A DNA stretch of 64,000 nt from Acidobacteria bacterium AB60 (GTDB taxonomy: Bacteria; Acidobacteriota; Terriglobia; Terriglobales; Acidobacteriaceae), in contig VANK01000005.1 of assembly GCA_008682415.1 (NCBI GenBank), forward strand, positions 372,001 to 436,000. The letters are read 5' to 3'. The translations under genes and the position numbers were made by a program. Below are positions 8,851 through 17,773 of the stretch, piece by piece (within the stretch, counting starts at the first letter, position 1; each line of letters begins with the position of its first letter). The notes below the pieces were generated by a model that ran no database searches, had not been told where the DNA came from, and worked only from the letters and a program-made list of their open reading frames with translations.

Positions 8851-9696
8851 ATGGAACATCGTCCGTTTGGCCCGACGAAGCGTGAGGTACCCGTGATCGG
8901 TCAGGGGACCTGGTACATCGATGAGAAGGATCACAGGGTTGCTGTTAGAGGGTTGTGCCAAGGCCTTGATGTTGGCATGACGCACATCGACACCGCGGAG
9001 ATGTATGGAGACGGCGCTGCGGAGATGGTCGTAGGCGAGGCGATCGCCGGACGGCGAGATGAAGTCTTCCTGGTTTCCAAGGTTCTTCCCCAGCATGCCT
9101 CACGCAACAGAACCGCTGAAGCCTGCGAGGCGTCGCTGCTGCGTCTTAGAACGAACAGACTGGATTGCTACCTGCTGCACTGGCGCGGAAATTATCCACT
9201 GGAGGAGACGATCGCAGCGTTTGAGGATCTGCAGAAGAGCGGCAAGATTCTTTCCTGGGGGGTAAGCAATTTCGATGTTGCCGATCTGCGTGAGGCGGAG
9301 AAGATTGCTCCGGAGGGCCATTTGGTTTGCAATCAGGTTCTCTACCATTTGAAGGAGCGGACGGTGGAAGAAGCGGTTCTTCCCTGGTGTGAGCGGCATG
9401 GTGTGGCTGTGGTCGCCTACAGTCCGTTTGGCCATGGAAGCTTTCCCAGCCCGCGGACCGCCGGCAGCCGAGTCCTGCAGCAGATAGCCGCTGCCCATCA
9501 GGCAACTCCGCGGCAGGTGGCGCTCCGATTCCTGCTGCGATCGCCGGCGGTGTTTGGGATTCCCAAAGCCTCGAGCGCTGAGCATGCCCGCGAAAACGCG
9601 GGTGCCGGAGAACTGCACTTAACGAAAGCTGAACTGGCACAGATCGATGAGGCTTTTCCTCGTCCTCCCGGTCATCATCCGCTGCCCATGTTATAG
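8851..9696 (+). CDS. Aldo/keto reductase
   Basis: 281 residues forming the AKR TIM barrel. The catalytic tetrad is visible: Asp and Tyr in IDTAEMYGDG, Lys in FLVSKVLP, His in CYLLHWRG. The NADPH-binding end reads FGIPKASS. It reduces aldehydes or ketones in the cytoplasm; the YeaE/2,5-diketogluconate reductase branch is the closest in feel, and methylglyoxal or lipid aldehydes are plausible substrates. AGGTGA lies 6 bases before the start. First gene of a tight operon: flavoprotein 32 bases downstream, UBP zinc finger protein, then a quinone-oxidoreductase-like protein. Confidence 0.9.
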   Translation: MEHRPFGPTKREVPVIGQGTWYIDEKDHRVAVRGLCQGLDVGMTHIDTAEMYGDGAAEMVVGEAIAGRRDEVFLVSKVLPQHASRNRTAEACEASLLRLRTNRLDCYLLHWRGNYPLEETIAAFEDLQKSGKILSWGVSNFDVADLREAEKIAPEGHLVCNQVLYHLKERTVEEAVLPWCERHGVAVVAYSPFGHGSFPSPRTAGSRVLQQIAAAHQATPRQVALRFLLRSPAVFGIPKASSAEHARENAGAGELHLTKAELAQIDEAFPRPPGHHPLPML

Positions 9697-9728
9697 GCGA
9701 GGAAGGGTCTTTACTCAGGTAGATTATT

Positions 9729-11072
9729 GTGCCGGCGCATATGGATGACGTTGGCGGTCGTGAGCTTATGGAACAGATTCCTGTGGTTGTTAGATCGGAT
9801 ATGACGAAATTCGACGCGAGTCACAGCAAACCGGCGCTGCGGCTCCTTGGGAGGCGCGGGTCCGCGGAGGCCTATGCGTTGCGAGACTTCTTGTATCGAA
9901 GTGGAGTTCCGTTCGAATGGATTGAGCTCTTTACCGACACGCAGGCGCGCGAGCTTGGTCACCTGGACGGGCTGACGGACAGTCGACTGCCTGTGTGCCT
10001 GTTTCCGGACGGCACGCGGCTGGACCATGCAACGATCCAGCAAGTCTGCGGCAAGCTGGGTTGGCTTCGGGCGCCTTCCCGCTCCGAGTACGATCTGGCC
10101 ATCCTGGGCGCCGGTCCTGCCGGCCTGAGTGCAGCCGTTTACGGAGCGTCGGAAGGTTTGAAGACTTTGGTGATCGAGCGATCGGCCGTGGGTGGGCAAG
10201 CGGCGACAAGTTCGCGCATTGAGAATTACCTGGGATTCCCGAAGGGAATCGCGGGAGCGGAACTCGCGGCCCGGGCGCGTGAACAAGCGCTTCGCTTTGG
10301 GGCTGAGATTCTGCTGCTCGAGGAAGGCGTTCGCGCTGATTTCGGAGGCGGCCCAGGCATCGGCTATCTCGCGGACGGCATCCACTTTGCGATGCGCTCC
10401 TCGATCTGCGCCTCTGGCGCGGAATATCGCCGTCTTAACTTACCGAATGAAGACCGGCTGCGCGGTGCAGGCGTATATTACGGCGCGGGCGCAAGCGAAG
10501 CCGAGCTATGTGTCCACCAAACGGTGGTTATAGTGGGCGGGGGTAACTCTGCTGGCCAGGCGGCACTGCATTTCTGCGCCCGCGCCAGGAAAGTTATGAT
10601 CTTAATCCGCGGGGACGGGTTGAAGGAGACGGTTTCGCAATACCTCGTGGACCGCATCCTCACGGCCAAGAATATCAAAGTGCTGCCCCACACCGAGGTT
10701 GTGGAACTGCACGGCGACTCTATGCTCGACGCGATTACGATCAGGAACAATCAGTCAGGCGACGAACGTGTAGTGAATACGCACTGGCTCTTTCTCTGCC
10801 TCGGTGGCGTGCCCAATACGACGTGGGCGGTGGCCTCACACGTCCTGCGCGATGAGCAGGGTTATCTCGTGACCGGGCCTGATCTCAAGCGGTACGGCAT
10901 TTCCGCCGATATCTGGCCGCTCGAGCGGGAGCCGTTCTACCTGGAAACCAACATTCCGGGGCTTTTCGCGGCCGGCGACGTCCGCCACGGATCGGTGAAG
11001 CGTTGCGCGTCAGCGGTAGGCGAAGGAGCCATGGCCGTGACGTTTGCCCATCGTTATCTCGCACACAATTGA
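9729..11072 (+). CDS. Thioredoxin-reductase-like FAD/NAD(P) flavoprotein with N-terminal Trx-fold domain, no CxxC
   Basis: 447 residues. Residues about 30-115 form a thioredoxin/glutaredoxin-like domain without active cysteines. From about 120 the two-dinucleotide fold of thioredoxin reductase follows: ILGAGPAGLSAAVYGAS for FAD, SRIENYLGFP, VVIVGGGNSAGQAA for NAD(P), and GLFAAGDVRHGS near the end. In true thioredoxin reductase the redox CxxC sits just before the second nucleotide motif; here that stretch reads YYGAGASEAELC. It therefore probably passes electrons by another route or to another partner. The start is a GTG behind CAGGTAG. It is 16 bases upstream of a UBP zinc finger gene, and this pairing is seen in other bacteria, but the reaction is unknown to me. 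Confidence 0.85.
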   Translation: MPAHMDDVGGRELMEQIPVVVRSDMTKFDASHSKPALRLLGRRGSAEAYALRDFLYRSGVPFEWIELFTDTQARELGHLDGLTDSRLPVCLFPDGTRLDHATIQQVCGKLGWLRAPSRSEYDLAILGAGPAGLSAAVYGASEGLKTLVIERSAVGGQAATSSRIENYLGFPKGIAGAELAARAREQALRFGAEILLLEEGVRADFGGGPGIGYLADGIHFAMRSSICASGAEYRRLNLPNEDRLRGAGVYYGAGASEAELCVHQTVVIVGGGNSAGQAALHFCARARKVMILIRGDGLKETVSQYLVDRILTAKNIKVLPHTEVVELHGDSMLDAITIRNNQSGDERVVNTHWLFLCLGGVPNTTWAVASHVLRDEQGYLVTGPDLKRYGISADIWPLEREPFYLETNIPGLFAAGDVRHGSVKRCASAVGEGAMAVTFAHRYLAHN

Positions 11073-11088
11073 AGAAAGGGGAGATTAG

Positions 11089-11358
11089 ATGGCCTCTTGT
11101 GTTCATCTCGACCATATTCGGCCTGTAACACCGCGCACTCCTCAAGGATGTGAAGAATGCCTGAAGCTGGGGGATCCGTGGGTGCACCTGCGATTGTGCC
11201 TGGAGTGCGGACATGTGGGGTGCTGCGACTCATCCAAAAATAAGCACGCCAGGAAACACTTCCATGGGTCGGGTCATCCGATCGTGCGGTCTTTCGAACC
11301 GGGAGAAACCTGGGGATGGTGTTACCTCGATCAGGTTGAACTGGAATTTGCAGCTTGA
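11089..11358 (+). CDS. UBP-type zinc finger protein
   Basis: 89 residues that are almost entirely a ZnF-UBP domain: paired Cys in GCEECLKLG and LRLCLECGHVGCCDSS, then His in HARKHFHGSGHPIV, and an aromatic GETWGWCY. In eukaryotes this fold binds the ubiquitin C-terminus; the bacterial single-domain form has no known ubiquitin partner and its role is unclear. It lies between the flavoprotein (16 bases upstream) and the quinone-oxidoreductase-like gene (8 bases downstream), so the three are co-transcribed and may work together, perhaps with the zinc finger as a docking or metal-thiolate redox partner. Confidence 0.9.
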   Translation: MASCVHLDHIRPVTPRTPQGCEECLKLGDPWVHLRLCLECGHVGCCDSSKNKHARKHFHGSGHPIVRSFEPGETWGWCYLDQVELEFAA

Positions 11359-11366
11359 GTCTTCTG

Positions 11367-12332
11367 ATGATCAAAATTCCACAGATCATGCGTGCAGCTG
11401 CAATCGATCGCTTTGGGGGGCCCGAGGTGCTGACACTGCACTCATTGCCTGTGCCAGTTCTTGATCCTCAAGAGGTACTGATTCGCCTCCACACCGCTGG
11501 AGTCGGCGGGTGGGACGCCGATATGCGTGGGGGGTGGTGGCCGGAAGGTAAACCGCGTTTCCCATTTGTGCCCGGAACCGACGGCGCAGGCACCATCGCG
11601 GCAGTGGGTTCTCGCGTGCGCCGACTAAACATAGGTGATGAAGTGTATGCGTATAGCTTCAACAATCCTAAAGGTGGCTTCTATGCCGAGTATGTTGCCG
11701 TCCCGGCAAATTGTGCAGCGCCGCTTCCAGAAGGGCTGGATCTAAAACGGGCCGGTGCGATTCCCACGACAGGACTAACAGCTCTCCAGGGAGTGGACGA
11801 TGCGTTGCAGCTTAAGGCAGGAGACACAGTTCTCATTCACGGAGCATCAGGCGGAGTGGGAACTCTGGCGGTGCAGTTCGCAAAGCTGCGGGGTGCGCGG
11901 GTGCTGGCCACGGCTTCAGGAGAAGACGGCGTAGCGCTGGTGCGCCGACTGGGTGCAGACGCTGTTGTTGAGGGACAGACCGGAGACATCGTCGCTACGG
12001 TTCGGCTCTTTACAAGATATGGTGTCGATGCGGTTCTGGCGCTGGCCGGGGGCAAACAGCTTACCCGTTGTCTGGATGCGCTGCGGAAGGGCGGACGGTT
12101 GGCTTATCCGAATGGAATCGAACCGGCACCGCGGAAGCGAAACGGCATTGAAATTCTTTCCTACGATGCGGTTCCTGGGGTTGACGAATTTCGGCGTCTC
12201 GGCGATGCCGTGGCGCGGGCCAGACTGAGGGTCCCGATAGCTGCGACCTTCAAACTGACCGAAGCGGCAAAAGCGCACGAACGACTGGCGACAGGACATG
12301 TGCTGGGTAAGCTTGTTCTGCGAATTCACTAG
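11367..12332 (+). CDS. Zinc-independent MDR oxidoreductase (quinone oxidoreductase-like)
   Basis: About 321 residues of the medium-chain dehydrogenase/reductase superfamily. N-terminal GroES-like domain (MRAAAIDRFGGPEVLTL, PGTDGAGTIAAVG), then the NADPH Rossmann motif LIHGASGGVGTLAVQFAKLRGARV. No catalytic or structural zinc cysteines are present, which fits the quinone reductase/crotonyl-reductase-like branch. The start could be the ATG at 11367 or, by homology, MRAAA at 11388. Last gene of the 8851-12332 operon; likely reduces quinones or unsaturated carbonyls. Confidence 0.88.
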   Translation: MIKIPQIMRAAAIDRFGGPEVLTLHSLPVPVLDPQEVLIRLHTAGVGGWDADMRGGWWPEGKPRFPFVPGTDGAGTIAAVGSRVRRLNIGDEVYAYSFNNPKGGFYAEYVAVPANCAAPLPEGLDLKRAGAIPTTGLTALQGVDDALQLKAGDTVLIHGASGGVGTLAVQFAKLRGARVLATASGEDGVALVRRLGADAVVEGQTGDIVATVRLFTRYGVDAVLALAGGKQLTRCLDALRKGGRLAYPNGIEPAPRKRNGIEILSYDAVPGVDEFRRLGDAVARARLRVPIAATFKLTEAAKAHERLATGHVLGKLVLRIH

Positions 12333-12790
12333 CGCTCAGTCGCGGAGTCGATCGAGCCGGTACTTGTCATGTACCTCGGTTAGTGGATATCGACTCATAA
12401 GAATGCCGATCGCTCAGCGATCAACTGTGATGCTGCGCGGTCGATGAAGCTTAACAGGTCTTAGCGACATGGATTCCCAGGCTTCATGCGAGCCGCAACA
12501 TTCCTTCGTTAACGTAGCCCTCAACGTGGGCGAATGCGGTGTCTAGCGGCTGATGGAGAATAGCTTCCCGAGCCGGGCTGACTCTACAACCAAGGTACTA
12601 AGCGAATGCTCAACCTGAGAAGCGATCCCACATTCCCTCCATGAGGGATTGGCATGGCTTCGCTCTCTGACTAGAGTAATACCGACGACTTGGCGCCACT
12701 TCGAATGCATCCGGCTCTCGGCAGATGAACTCTGAGTGGTGGAAGCGGTTCGATTGAATCAACCAAGATTCCTTGTACAAGGAGTGAACC
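12333..12790. other. Spacer upstream of the BON-domain gene
   Basis: No gene seen. AAGGAG lies 5 bases before the ATG at 12791. A short hairpin CCCTC-CAT-GAGGG sits near 12636-12648. Confidence 0.4.
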
Positions 12791-13324
12791 ATGAAACGCA
12801 TCCTGACGTCTCTTGCTATTGTGCTATTTGCACTTCCGACCTTGACCTTCAGCCAAATGGAGCCAGGAGGCCCCGCCGAGGCACGCATTCAAAAAGAGGT
12901 ACGCCACGAGCTGTTGATGCTCCCTTACTTCGGAGTGTTCGACAACATTGCGTACCGCGTGGATGGCGAGACGGTCACGCTACTCGGGGATGTGACCCGG
13001 CCTACGCTCAAAACAGATGCTGAAAACGTCGTAAAGCACATCGAAGGCGTCCAGCACGTGGTCAACAAGATCGAGGTTTTGCCGCCTTCTCCTATGGACG
13101 ATCAACTACGCTTGGCCCTGTATCGCGCCATCTACGGATTTCCTGGCTTGGAGAAATATGCTCTCGGCGTACAAAAGCCAATCCGCATCATTGTTAAGAA
13201 CGGCCATGTGACTCTGGAGGGAGTTGTCGACAGCGAGGCAGACAAGAACCTCGCCGGTGTCCGTGCTAACACGGTCCCCGGTATCTTTTCTGTGACTAAC
13301 AATCTTCGGGTGGTTAGCACCTAG
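12791..13324 (+). CDS. Secreted BON-domain protein
   Basis: 177 residues. Residues 1-21 are a signal peptide (LTSLAIVLFALPTLTFSQ). Two BON domains follow: about 33-98 (IQKEVRHELLMLPYFGVF ... VTLLGDVTRPTLK ... GVQHVVNKIEVL) and about 105-175 (LRLALYRAIYG ... IIVKNGHVTLEGVVDSEADK ... NNLRVV). BON domains, as in OsmY, bind phospholipid surfaces and often protect the periplasm in osmotic or envelope stress. AAGGAG lies 5 bases before the ATG. It is followed 67 bases later by a glycosyltransferase gene. Confidence 0.9.
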   Translation: MKRILTSLAIVLFALPTLTFSQMEPGGPAEARIQKEVRHELLMLPYFGVFDNIAYRVDGETVTLLGDVTRPTLKTDAENVVKHIEGVQHVVNKIEVLPPSPMDDQLRLALYRAIYGFPGLEKYALGVQKPIRIIVKNGHVTLEGVVDSEADKNLAGVRANTVPGIFSVTNNLRVVST

Positions 13325-13391
13325 CGGTAGTCGTATCCGCATTGCATGTGCCGATCCCGCGCTGAACAACGAAAGTTTGAGGAGCTACAAA

Positions 13392-14510
13392 ATGAGAATC
13401 GCGCAGGTAGCGCCTCTCTACGAGAGTGTGCCCCCCAAGCTGTATGGCGGAACCGAGAGAGTGATGTCCTACCTGACGGAGGAGCTGGTGCGGCAGGGGC
13501 ACGACGTAACTCTTTTTGCGAGCGGCGATTCAGAGACGACGGCCAGGCTCGTTCCGGTATGCGAAGGCGCGTTGCGGCTACAGGGCGACAAGATCGTGGA
13601 TCCGATCGCGCACCACCTTCGCATGATCGAGGTGGTGATGCGGGAAGCGAGTTCGTTCGACGTCATCCATTTCCATCCGGAGTATCTGCACTTCCCAATG
13701 ACGCGCCGTCACCCGATTGCATCACTGACGACACTGCATGGGCGTCTAGATATACCCGACCTGTTTCCGTTATTCCGGGAGTTCAGCGAGGCGCAGCTGG
13801 TGTCGATTTCGGATTCGCAGCGCACCCCGATGCCATGGGCTAATTGGATCGCCACGGTGCATCATGGACTGCCAGAAGACCTGCATGGGTCGCGTATGCA
13901 GGCGGGAGAGTATCTCGCGTTCCTGGGGCGGTTATCGCCGGAGAAGCGGCCGGATCGGGCAATCGATATTGCCATTCGCGCGGGGATGCCGATACGGATC
14001 GCTGCGAAGATCGACCGTACGGATGAAGAATATTTCGAGGCGAAGATCCGGAAGCTGCTGGAGCATCCGCTGGTGGAGTATGTTGGCGAGATTGGTGAAG
14101 GAGAAAAGGCGGAATTTCTGGGAAATGCGTCGGCTCTGCTGTTTCCGATTGACTGGCCAGAGCCGTTTGGGCTGGTGATGATTGAATCGATGGCATGCGG
14201 CACGCCGGTGATCGCGTGGAAGATGGGATCTACACCGGAGATCGTGGATGACGGCATGACGGGATATCTGGTGGATAGCATCGAAGGCGCTGTTGCGGCG
14301 GTTGGGAAGCTATCTTCGCTCGACCGGCGGATTTGCAGGGCCATCTTTGAACGACGGTTCAGCGCCCGGCGGATGTCGGCTGATTACCTCAAGGTGTATC
14401 AGCAGCTGCTGAGCGATGAGCCTACTGTGATGGCTCCGCAGACGTCGCAGGCTGAGGCGGTGGCGTCCGATGAAGAAGGCGCGGTCATGCCGGAGGTCCG
14501 GCAGATGTAA
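13392..14510 (+). CDS. Glycosyltransferase family 4 protein
   Basis: About 372 residues with the GT-B fold of GT4. N-terminus MRIAQVAPLYESVPPKLYGG with GGTERV, typical of the glycogen-synthase-like acceptor loop; C-terminal nucleotide-sugar motif EPFGLVMIESMACGTPVIAW (the E-x7-E motif). GAGGAG lies 6 bases before the ATG. The last 40 residues are an Ala/Glu-rich tail outside the domain. It probably transfers a sugar in the cytoplasm to a surface polymer or lipid; donor and acceptor are not predictable. Related stand-alone GT4 genes are often found in stress gene clusters. Confidence 0.88.
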   Translation: MRIAQVAPLYESVPPKLYGGTERVMSYLTEELVRQGHDVTLFASGDSETTARLVPVCEGALRLQGDKIVDPIAHHLRMIEVVMREASSFDVIHFHPEYLHFPMTRRHPIASLTTLHGRLDIPDLFPLFREFSEAQLVSISDSQRTPMPWANWIATVHHGLPEDLHGSRMQAGEYLAFLGRLSPEKRPDRAIDIAIRAGMPIRIAAKIDRTDEEYFEAKIRKLLEHPLVEYVGEIGEGEKAEFLGNASALLFPIDWPEPFGLVMIESMACGTPVIAWKMGSTPEIVDDGMTGYLVDSIEGAVAAVGKLSSLDRRICRAIFERRFSARRMSADYLKVYQQLLSDEPTVMAPQTSQAEAVASDEEGAVMPEVRQM

Positions 14511-14979
14511 CCTCCAGAGTTGACAGCCGGAGCAGAGGATGAGGAGGTGGCTGCGAGGGCAGGACCTCTCAGGGGCAGTCTTCCTCCTTGCGTGGGGGTT
14601 CCTGATGTCAGATAGCACCGAGACTGTGCTGCTGTCCGCGAGCGGGCGATAGAACCGTTTCTGCCGGGCCGCCCGCCGACAATCCTGGGGAGCGAAGATC
14701 AGACGACCTGTCACTTTGTACTGCCGGTCAAACTGCCGGTTGCCTCAATTTTGTTCTGGAGCCGTGCCAGCTTGGCCCTCTGCGGCCGTACTGGTCAACG
14801 GCTGAAATCATGTCTGCAAGTTCTCGCGAGGTATCCGCATTTTGCTGTAGTTAGTACGTAATCAGGCGTCGTGGGGCGCTCATGATTCTGATTCAGATGC
14901 TCGATTGCCGCAGTCCTTCAGGCTTAAGATCAGACGCAGATTTGCTCGGTCAGTATTACCGCTGCAACCGAGCCGAGTA
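14511..14979. other. Convergent spacer between GT4 and the YfdX-like gene
   Basis: Only short frames with no recognisable content. Both flanking genes end here. No hairpin with a T run was found. Confidence 0.4.
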
Positions 14980-15957
14980 TTAGCGCCGCTCCTGAGCCGA
15001 TTGCCGGTTGAACAGCGGTGAGAGTTCGTCCTTCAGTTTGGCGAACAGTGAGGTGGTATCGCCGTTGCCTTTCAATTCCGTGTCAAGCTGCGCAATGCTG
15101 GTATTCAGCGCAGAATATTCCGTCGTGTTGGCGGCATAGCCCAATTCCTGGCAGCGATGCAGCTGTTCCTTCGCCGTCGCCAAGAGCGTCTGCGCTGCGT
15201 TCTTATCTTTCTGCCGCTGTTCTTCCGCGGCGGCAATGGCGGCGCGCGCAAGCACAACTGGCACGGGCGTGACTTTATCAACTACGACCAGAGTGTTGAG
15301 TGCAGTCCCCAGCACTTTGCTCGCATCATCGTTCTTTCCTTGGTCGAGTAATCGCGCCGCCTCCTGGAGGGCTACAGGATACGTGGCCAACGGGAGATCG
15401 TAAGTGCGAGTGCGGATTTCACTCTCCAGCGAGTACAGCAGGAGTCGGGCAGTCGGGTAGTCCTTGCTTTTGACCGCTTCGGAAACGCCGTGATTCAACG
15501 ACTGGACAGCCTTCTCGTCGAGCGGAGCGGCATCAATCACTTCGACCTCTGATGCCACGGGGATCAGCGCGGCCTTGGCATTACGAGCAAGAAGAATATT
15601 GATCTTTCCGGTCGCCGCTTCGATCGCAGCGAGGGCATCGTTCTTCTTGTTCTGTGAAATTGCCTCGATCGCATTCTGAGTCTGATTGATCGCCGCGATG
15701 GCATCCTGATCGAGTGTTTGATTCGCTTGGTCCTGGGCAGTCTGCCGTTCCTTTTCGACTTCAGGGCGAGTCTGCTTTTCCGCGTTCTGCCGCTGCTGGT
15801 CAAAATTTGCTTGTGACTTGGGCTGCGCCTCGCCCTCTCGCGTTGCCTGCGGGACGTTTGCCGGGTTCTCCCGGGACTTGCAGCCTGCAACCAACGCCAG
15901 CGAGACGATCATGAACATCGCTATCGGCCGTGCGGAACTGTGGAACGGTTGTCTCAT
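14980..15957 (-). CDS. YfdX family lipoprotein
   Basis: 325 residues. Residues 1-26 are a lipoprotein signal with the lipobox LVAGC (Cys26). Residues 30-90 are a Gln/Glu/Lys-rich linker. The rest (INQTQNAIEAISQNKKNDALAAIEAATGKINILL, EVIDAAPLDEKAVQSLNHGV, YPVALQEAARLLDQGKNDDA) follows the YfdX family: helical, with the 'one-helix count then NDALAAIEAA' opening. YfdX proteins are periplasmic, linked to acid and heat stress, and are members of the transmissible locus of stress tolerance in Enterobacteria. It is lipid-anchored here, which differs from the soluble periplasmic E. coli form. Confidence 0.8.
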   Translation of the reverse strand: MRQPFHSSARPIAMFMIVSLALVAGCKSRENPANVPQATREGEAQPKSQANFDQQRQNAEKQTRPEVEKERQTAQDQANQTLDQDAIAAINQTQNAIEAISQNKKNDALAAIEAATGKINILLARNAKAALIPVASEVEVIDAAPLDEKAVQSLNHGVSEAVKSKDYPTARLLLYSLESEIRTRTYDLPLATYPVALQEAARLLDQGKNDDASKVLGTALNTLVVVDKVTPVPVVLARAAIAAAEEQRQKDKNAAQTLLATAKEQLHRCQELGYAANTTEYSALNTSIAQLDTELKGNGDTTSLFAKLKDELSPLFNRQSAQERR

Positions 15958-16330
15958 AATTTCCTCGCTTCCTCTAATTGACTCAGCGCGCTACTCATGT
16001 CGTGCTAGACAATCAACGCGGCCGGTGGCTGAGCGACTGGTCCGGATGTTAACCGCGTTCTCTGATATAAACAATTGGCCGCCAGGATGACCCGCGAGTA
16101 AATGCGGATAGCTATTGACATTTCTGCCCAGAAGCGCAGGCAAGAATAAGACCTTCGTATCAGAAAGCCATAGGAGTAGAACCGCAGTAGGAAGGTAGTA
16201 GAAGACTCTACCCAAAGGGTCGTAGTCATCCCTTAGACGTCATCCCGAGTGCATCTCTCTTCTCCTGTGTAATTGCATTTGAGGGGCACGGCCCCTAGCA
16301 TCTCGGAAGAGAAAGTGAGGATCACATTTC
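15958..16330. other. Divergent spacer between the YfdX-like and dsbA-like genes
   Basis: No gene. A stretch near 16144-16160 (GAATAAGACCTTCGTAT) has a near match near 26428-26442 (GAATAAGCCTTCGTA), in both cases upstream of a dsbA-like gene, so it may be a shared promoter element. Confidence 0.35.
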
Positions 16331-16867
16331 ATGACGACGGTTGTTCCCCGCCACTTCGCTCCTTGCTTGACCGATCGAGATCACGTTCGCTGTCCGCGGT
16401 CCGCGGTAGTGACGTTGCTCGAATATGGTGACTACAAGTGTGCTCGCTGCAACGAAGCACGTCTCGTGGTCAGGCGCCTCGAGGCAGCTTTAGGCAAGCA
16501 GATGCGGTTCGCCTTTCGCAACTACCCCTTGTCCAGCTTGGAAGTCAATTCGAAACATGCTGCGGAGGCGGCGGAGACGTCCGGCGCGCAGAACAAATTC
16601 TGGGAGATGCATGACCTGCTCTTTGATCAACAACACGCCCTATCGGACAAGCACCTGAGGGTCTATGCCACTTGGTGCGGTCTCGACATGGAGCGGTTCA
16701 ATCGGGACATGGCGTTGCACACGTTTGAGTTTCGCGTTAGGGAAGACATTCTTAGCGGACATGAAAATGGTGTACACGACACTCCCACTTTTCTTATCAA
16801 CGATCACCATCATCCTGGGCCGTACGATTACCATACGCTTTTATCCGCGATGAAGGAGTTCCTTTGA
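16331..16867 (+). CDS. DsbA-like thioredoxin-fold protein (CARC)
   Basis: 178 residues, DsbA/FrnE-like: thioredoxin fold with inserted helical domain. Redox motif CARC at residues 37-40 in EYGDYKCARC; FAFRNYPL; NKFWEMHDLLF in the helical insert; cis-Pro loop DTPTFLI near the end. There is no signal peptide, so it probably acts in the cytoplasm as a thiol oxidoreductase or isomerase. Two paralogues follow in the island (26695 and 31057). It points away from the YfdX-like gene. Confidence 0.87.
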   Translation: MTTVVPRHFAPCLTDRDHVRCPRSAVVTLLEYGDYKCARCNEARLVVRRLEAALGKQMRFAFRNYPLSSLEVNSKHAAEAAETSGAQNKFWEMHDLLFDQQHALSDKHLRVYATWCGLDMERFNRDMALHTFEFRVREDILSGHENGVHDTPTFLINDHHHPGPYDYHTLLSAMKEFL

Positions 16868-16942
16868 GGGCACACTTTCCCGGTCTCGTAATGGGTTGTG
16901 GCGAGCATTAACATTCCACATCCTCGGCGCATCAGGTGCGCT

Positions 16943-17644
16943 TCAGTTCCTGATGCGGACGCCGACTTCATCGAGATGGGCGAGCATGTCGGCCGCATCC
17001 TTGTAGACGCGATAGGCGCCGACCCGTTCCAGTTCCTCCTTTCCGTACCCGCCAGAAAGCACGCCAATCCCCAGACATCCAGCTCGCCTGGCTGCCAGAA
17101 GGTTCCAGACGCTATCTCCCACAACCATGGCAATGGTTATGGGAACATGCAGTCTCGAGGCTGCCGCCAGGAACAAATCCGGATCCGGCTTCGCGCGCTT
17201 GACCTCGTCTCGCGTGATGGCTGGAGTTTCTGGCCTAACACCGAGCATCTTGAGAGACGGCTCTGCGACCTCGCGGTGTCCGCTGGTCGCGATCGCGTAT
17301 CGAATCCCATCGCGACTCAATCGATCGAGCAGTTCCGGAGCACCCGGGAGAGGCCGCAGGCCCTGGCGATGGCGCCGGTAGGCTGCGGTGTGCTTTTGCT
17401 GAAGTTCTGCAGCCAATTCGTCAGTGACAGGGTGGCCAATCTCACGCCCAAGAGCTTGCACAAACAAGCCTCCGCTCATCCCAATGCGGCGATGGATACG
17501 CCACACGGCCAGCGAAAGACCCATCTCCTCCAGAGCTTCATGCCACGCCAGTACATGCTGGCAAACGCTATCGATGAGCGTGCCGTCCAAGTCGAAAAGA
17601 AACGCCGGTGCGGCCGGATCACTGGGAAGATTCTCCTTCATCAT
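16943..17644 (-). CDS. HAD-superfamily hydrolase (phosphoglycolate phosphatase-like)
   Basis: About 234 residues from the chosen ATG; the frame is open a further 24 codons upstream. HAD motifs: FLFDLDGTLIDS with the nucleophile Asp, ATSGHRE for motif II, KRAKPDPDLFL for motif III Lys, VVGDSVWNLLAARRAG for motif IV. The helical cap makes it subclass I, like Gph and beta-phosphoglucomutase. It removes phosphate from a small sugar phosphate or similar. It lies 129 bases downstream of hsp20 on the same strand. Neither possible start has a good ribosome site. Confidence 0.88.
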   Translation of the reverse strand: MMKENLPSDPAAPAFLFDLDGTLIDSVCQHVLAWHEALEEMGLSLAVWRIHRRIGMSGGLFVQALGREIGHPVTDELAAELQQKHTAAYRRHRQGLRPLPGAPELLDRLSRDGIRYAIATSGHREVAEPSLKMLGVRPETPAITRDEVKRAKPDPDLFLAAASRLHVPITIAMVVGDSVWNLLAARRAGCLGIGVLSGGYGKEELERVGAYRVYKDAADMLAHLDEVGVRIRN

Positions 17645-17773
17645 TGACGCCTGGCTGTTCGAGAATTTGTGCGCATAAGCTTTGGATTCCACCCCCAGGC
17701 CGATCGGTTGCAACACGGGCCAACGCCGGCGGTGTCCTTGCCGTCGCTCCTCGCGGCGGCAAGGAACTTCCTA

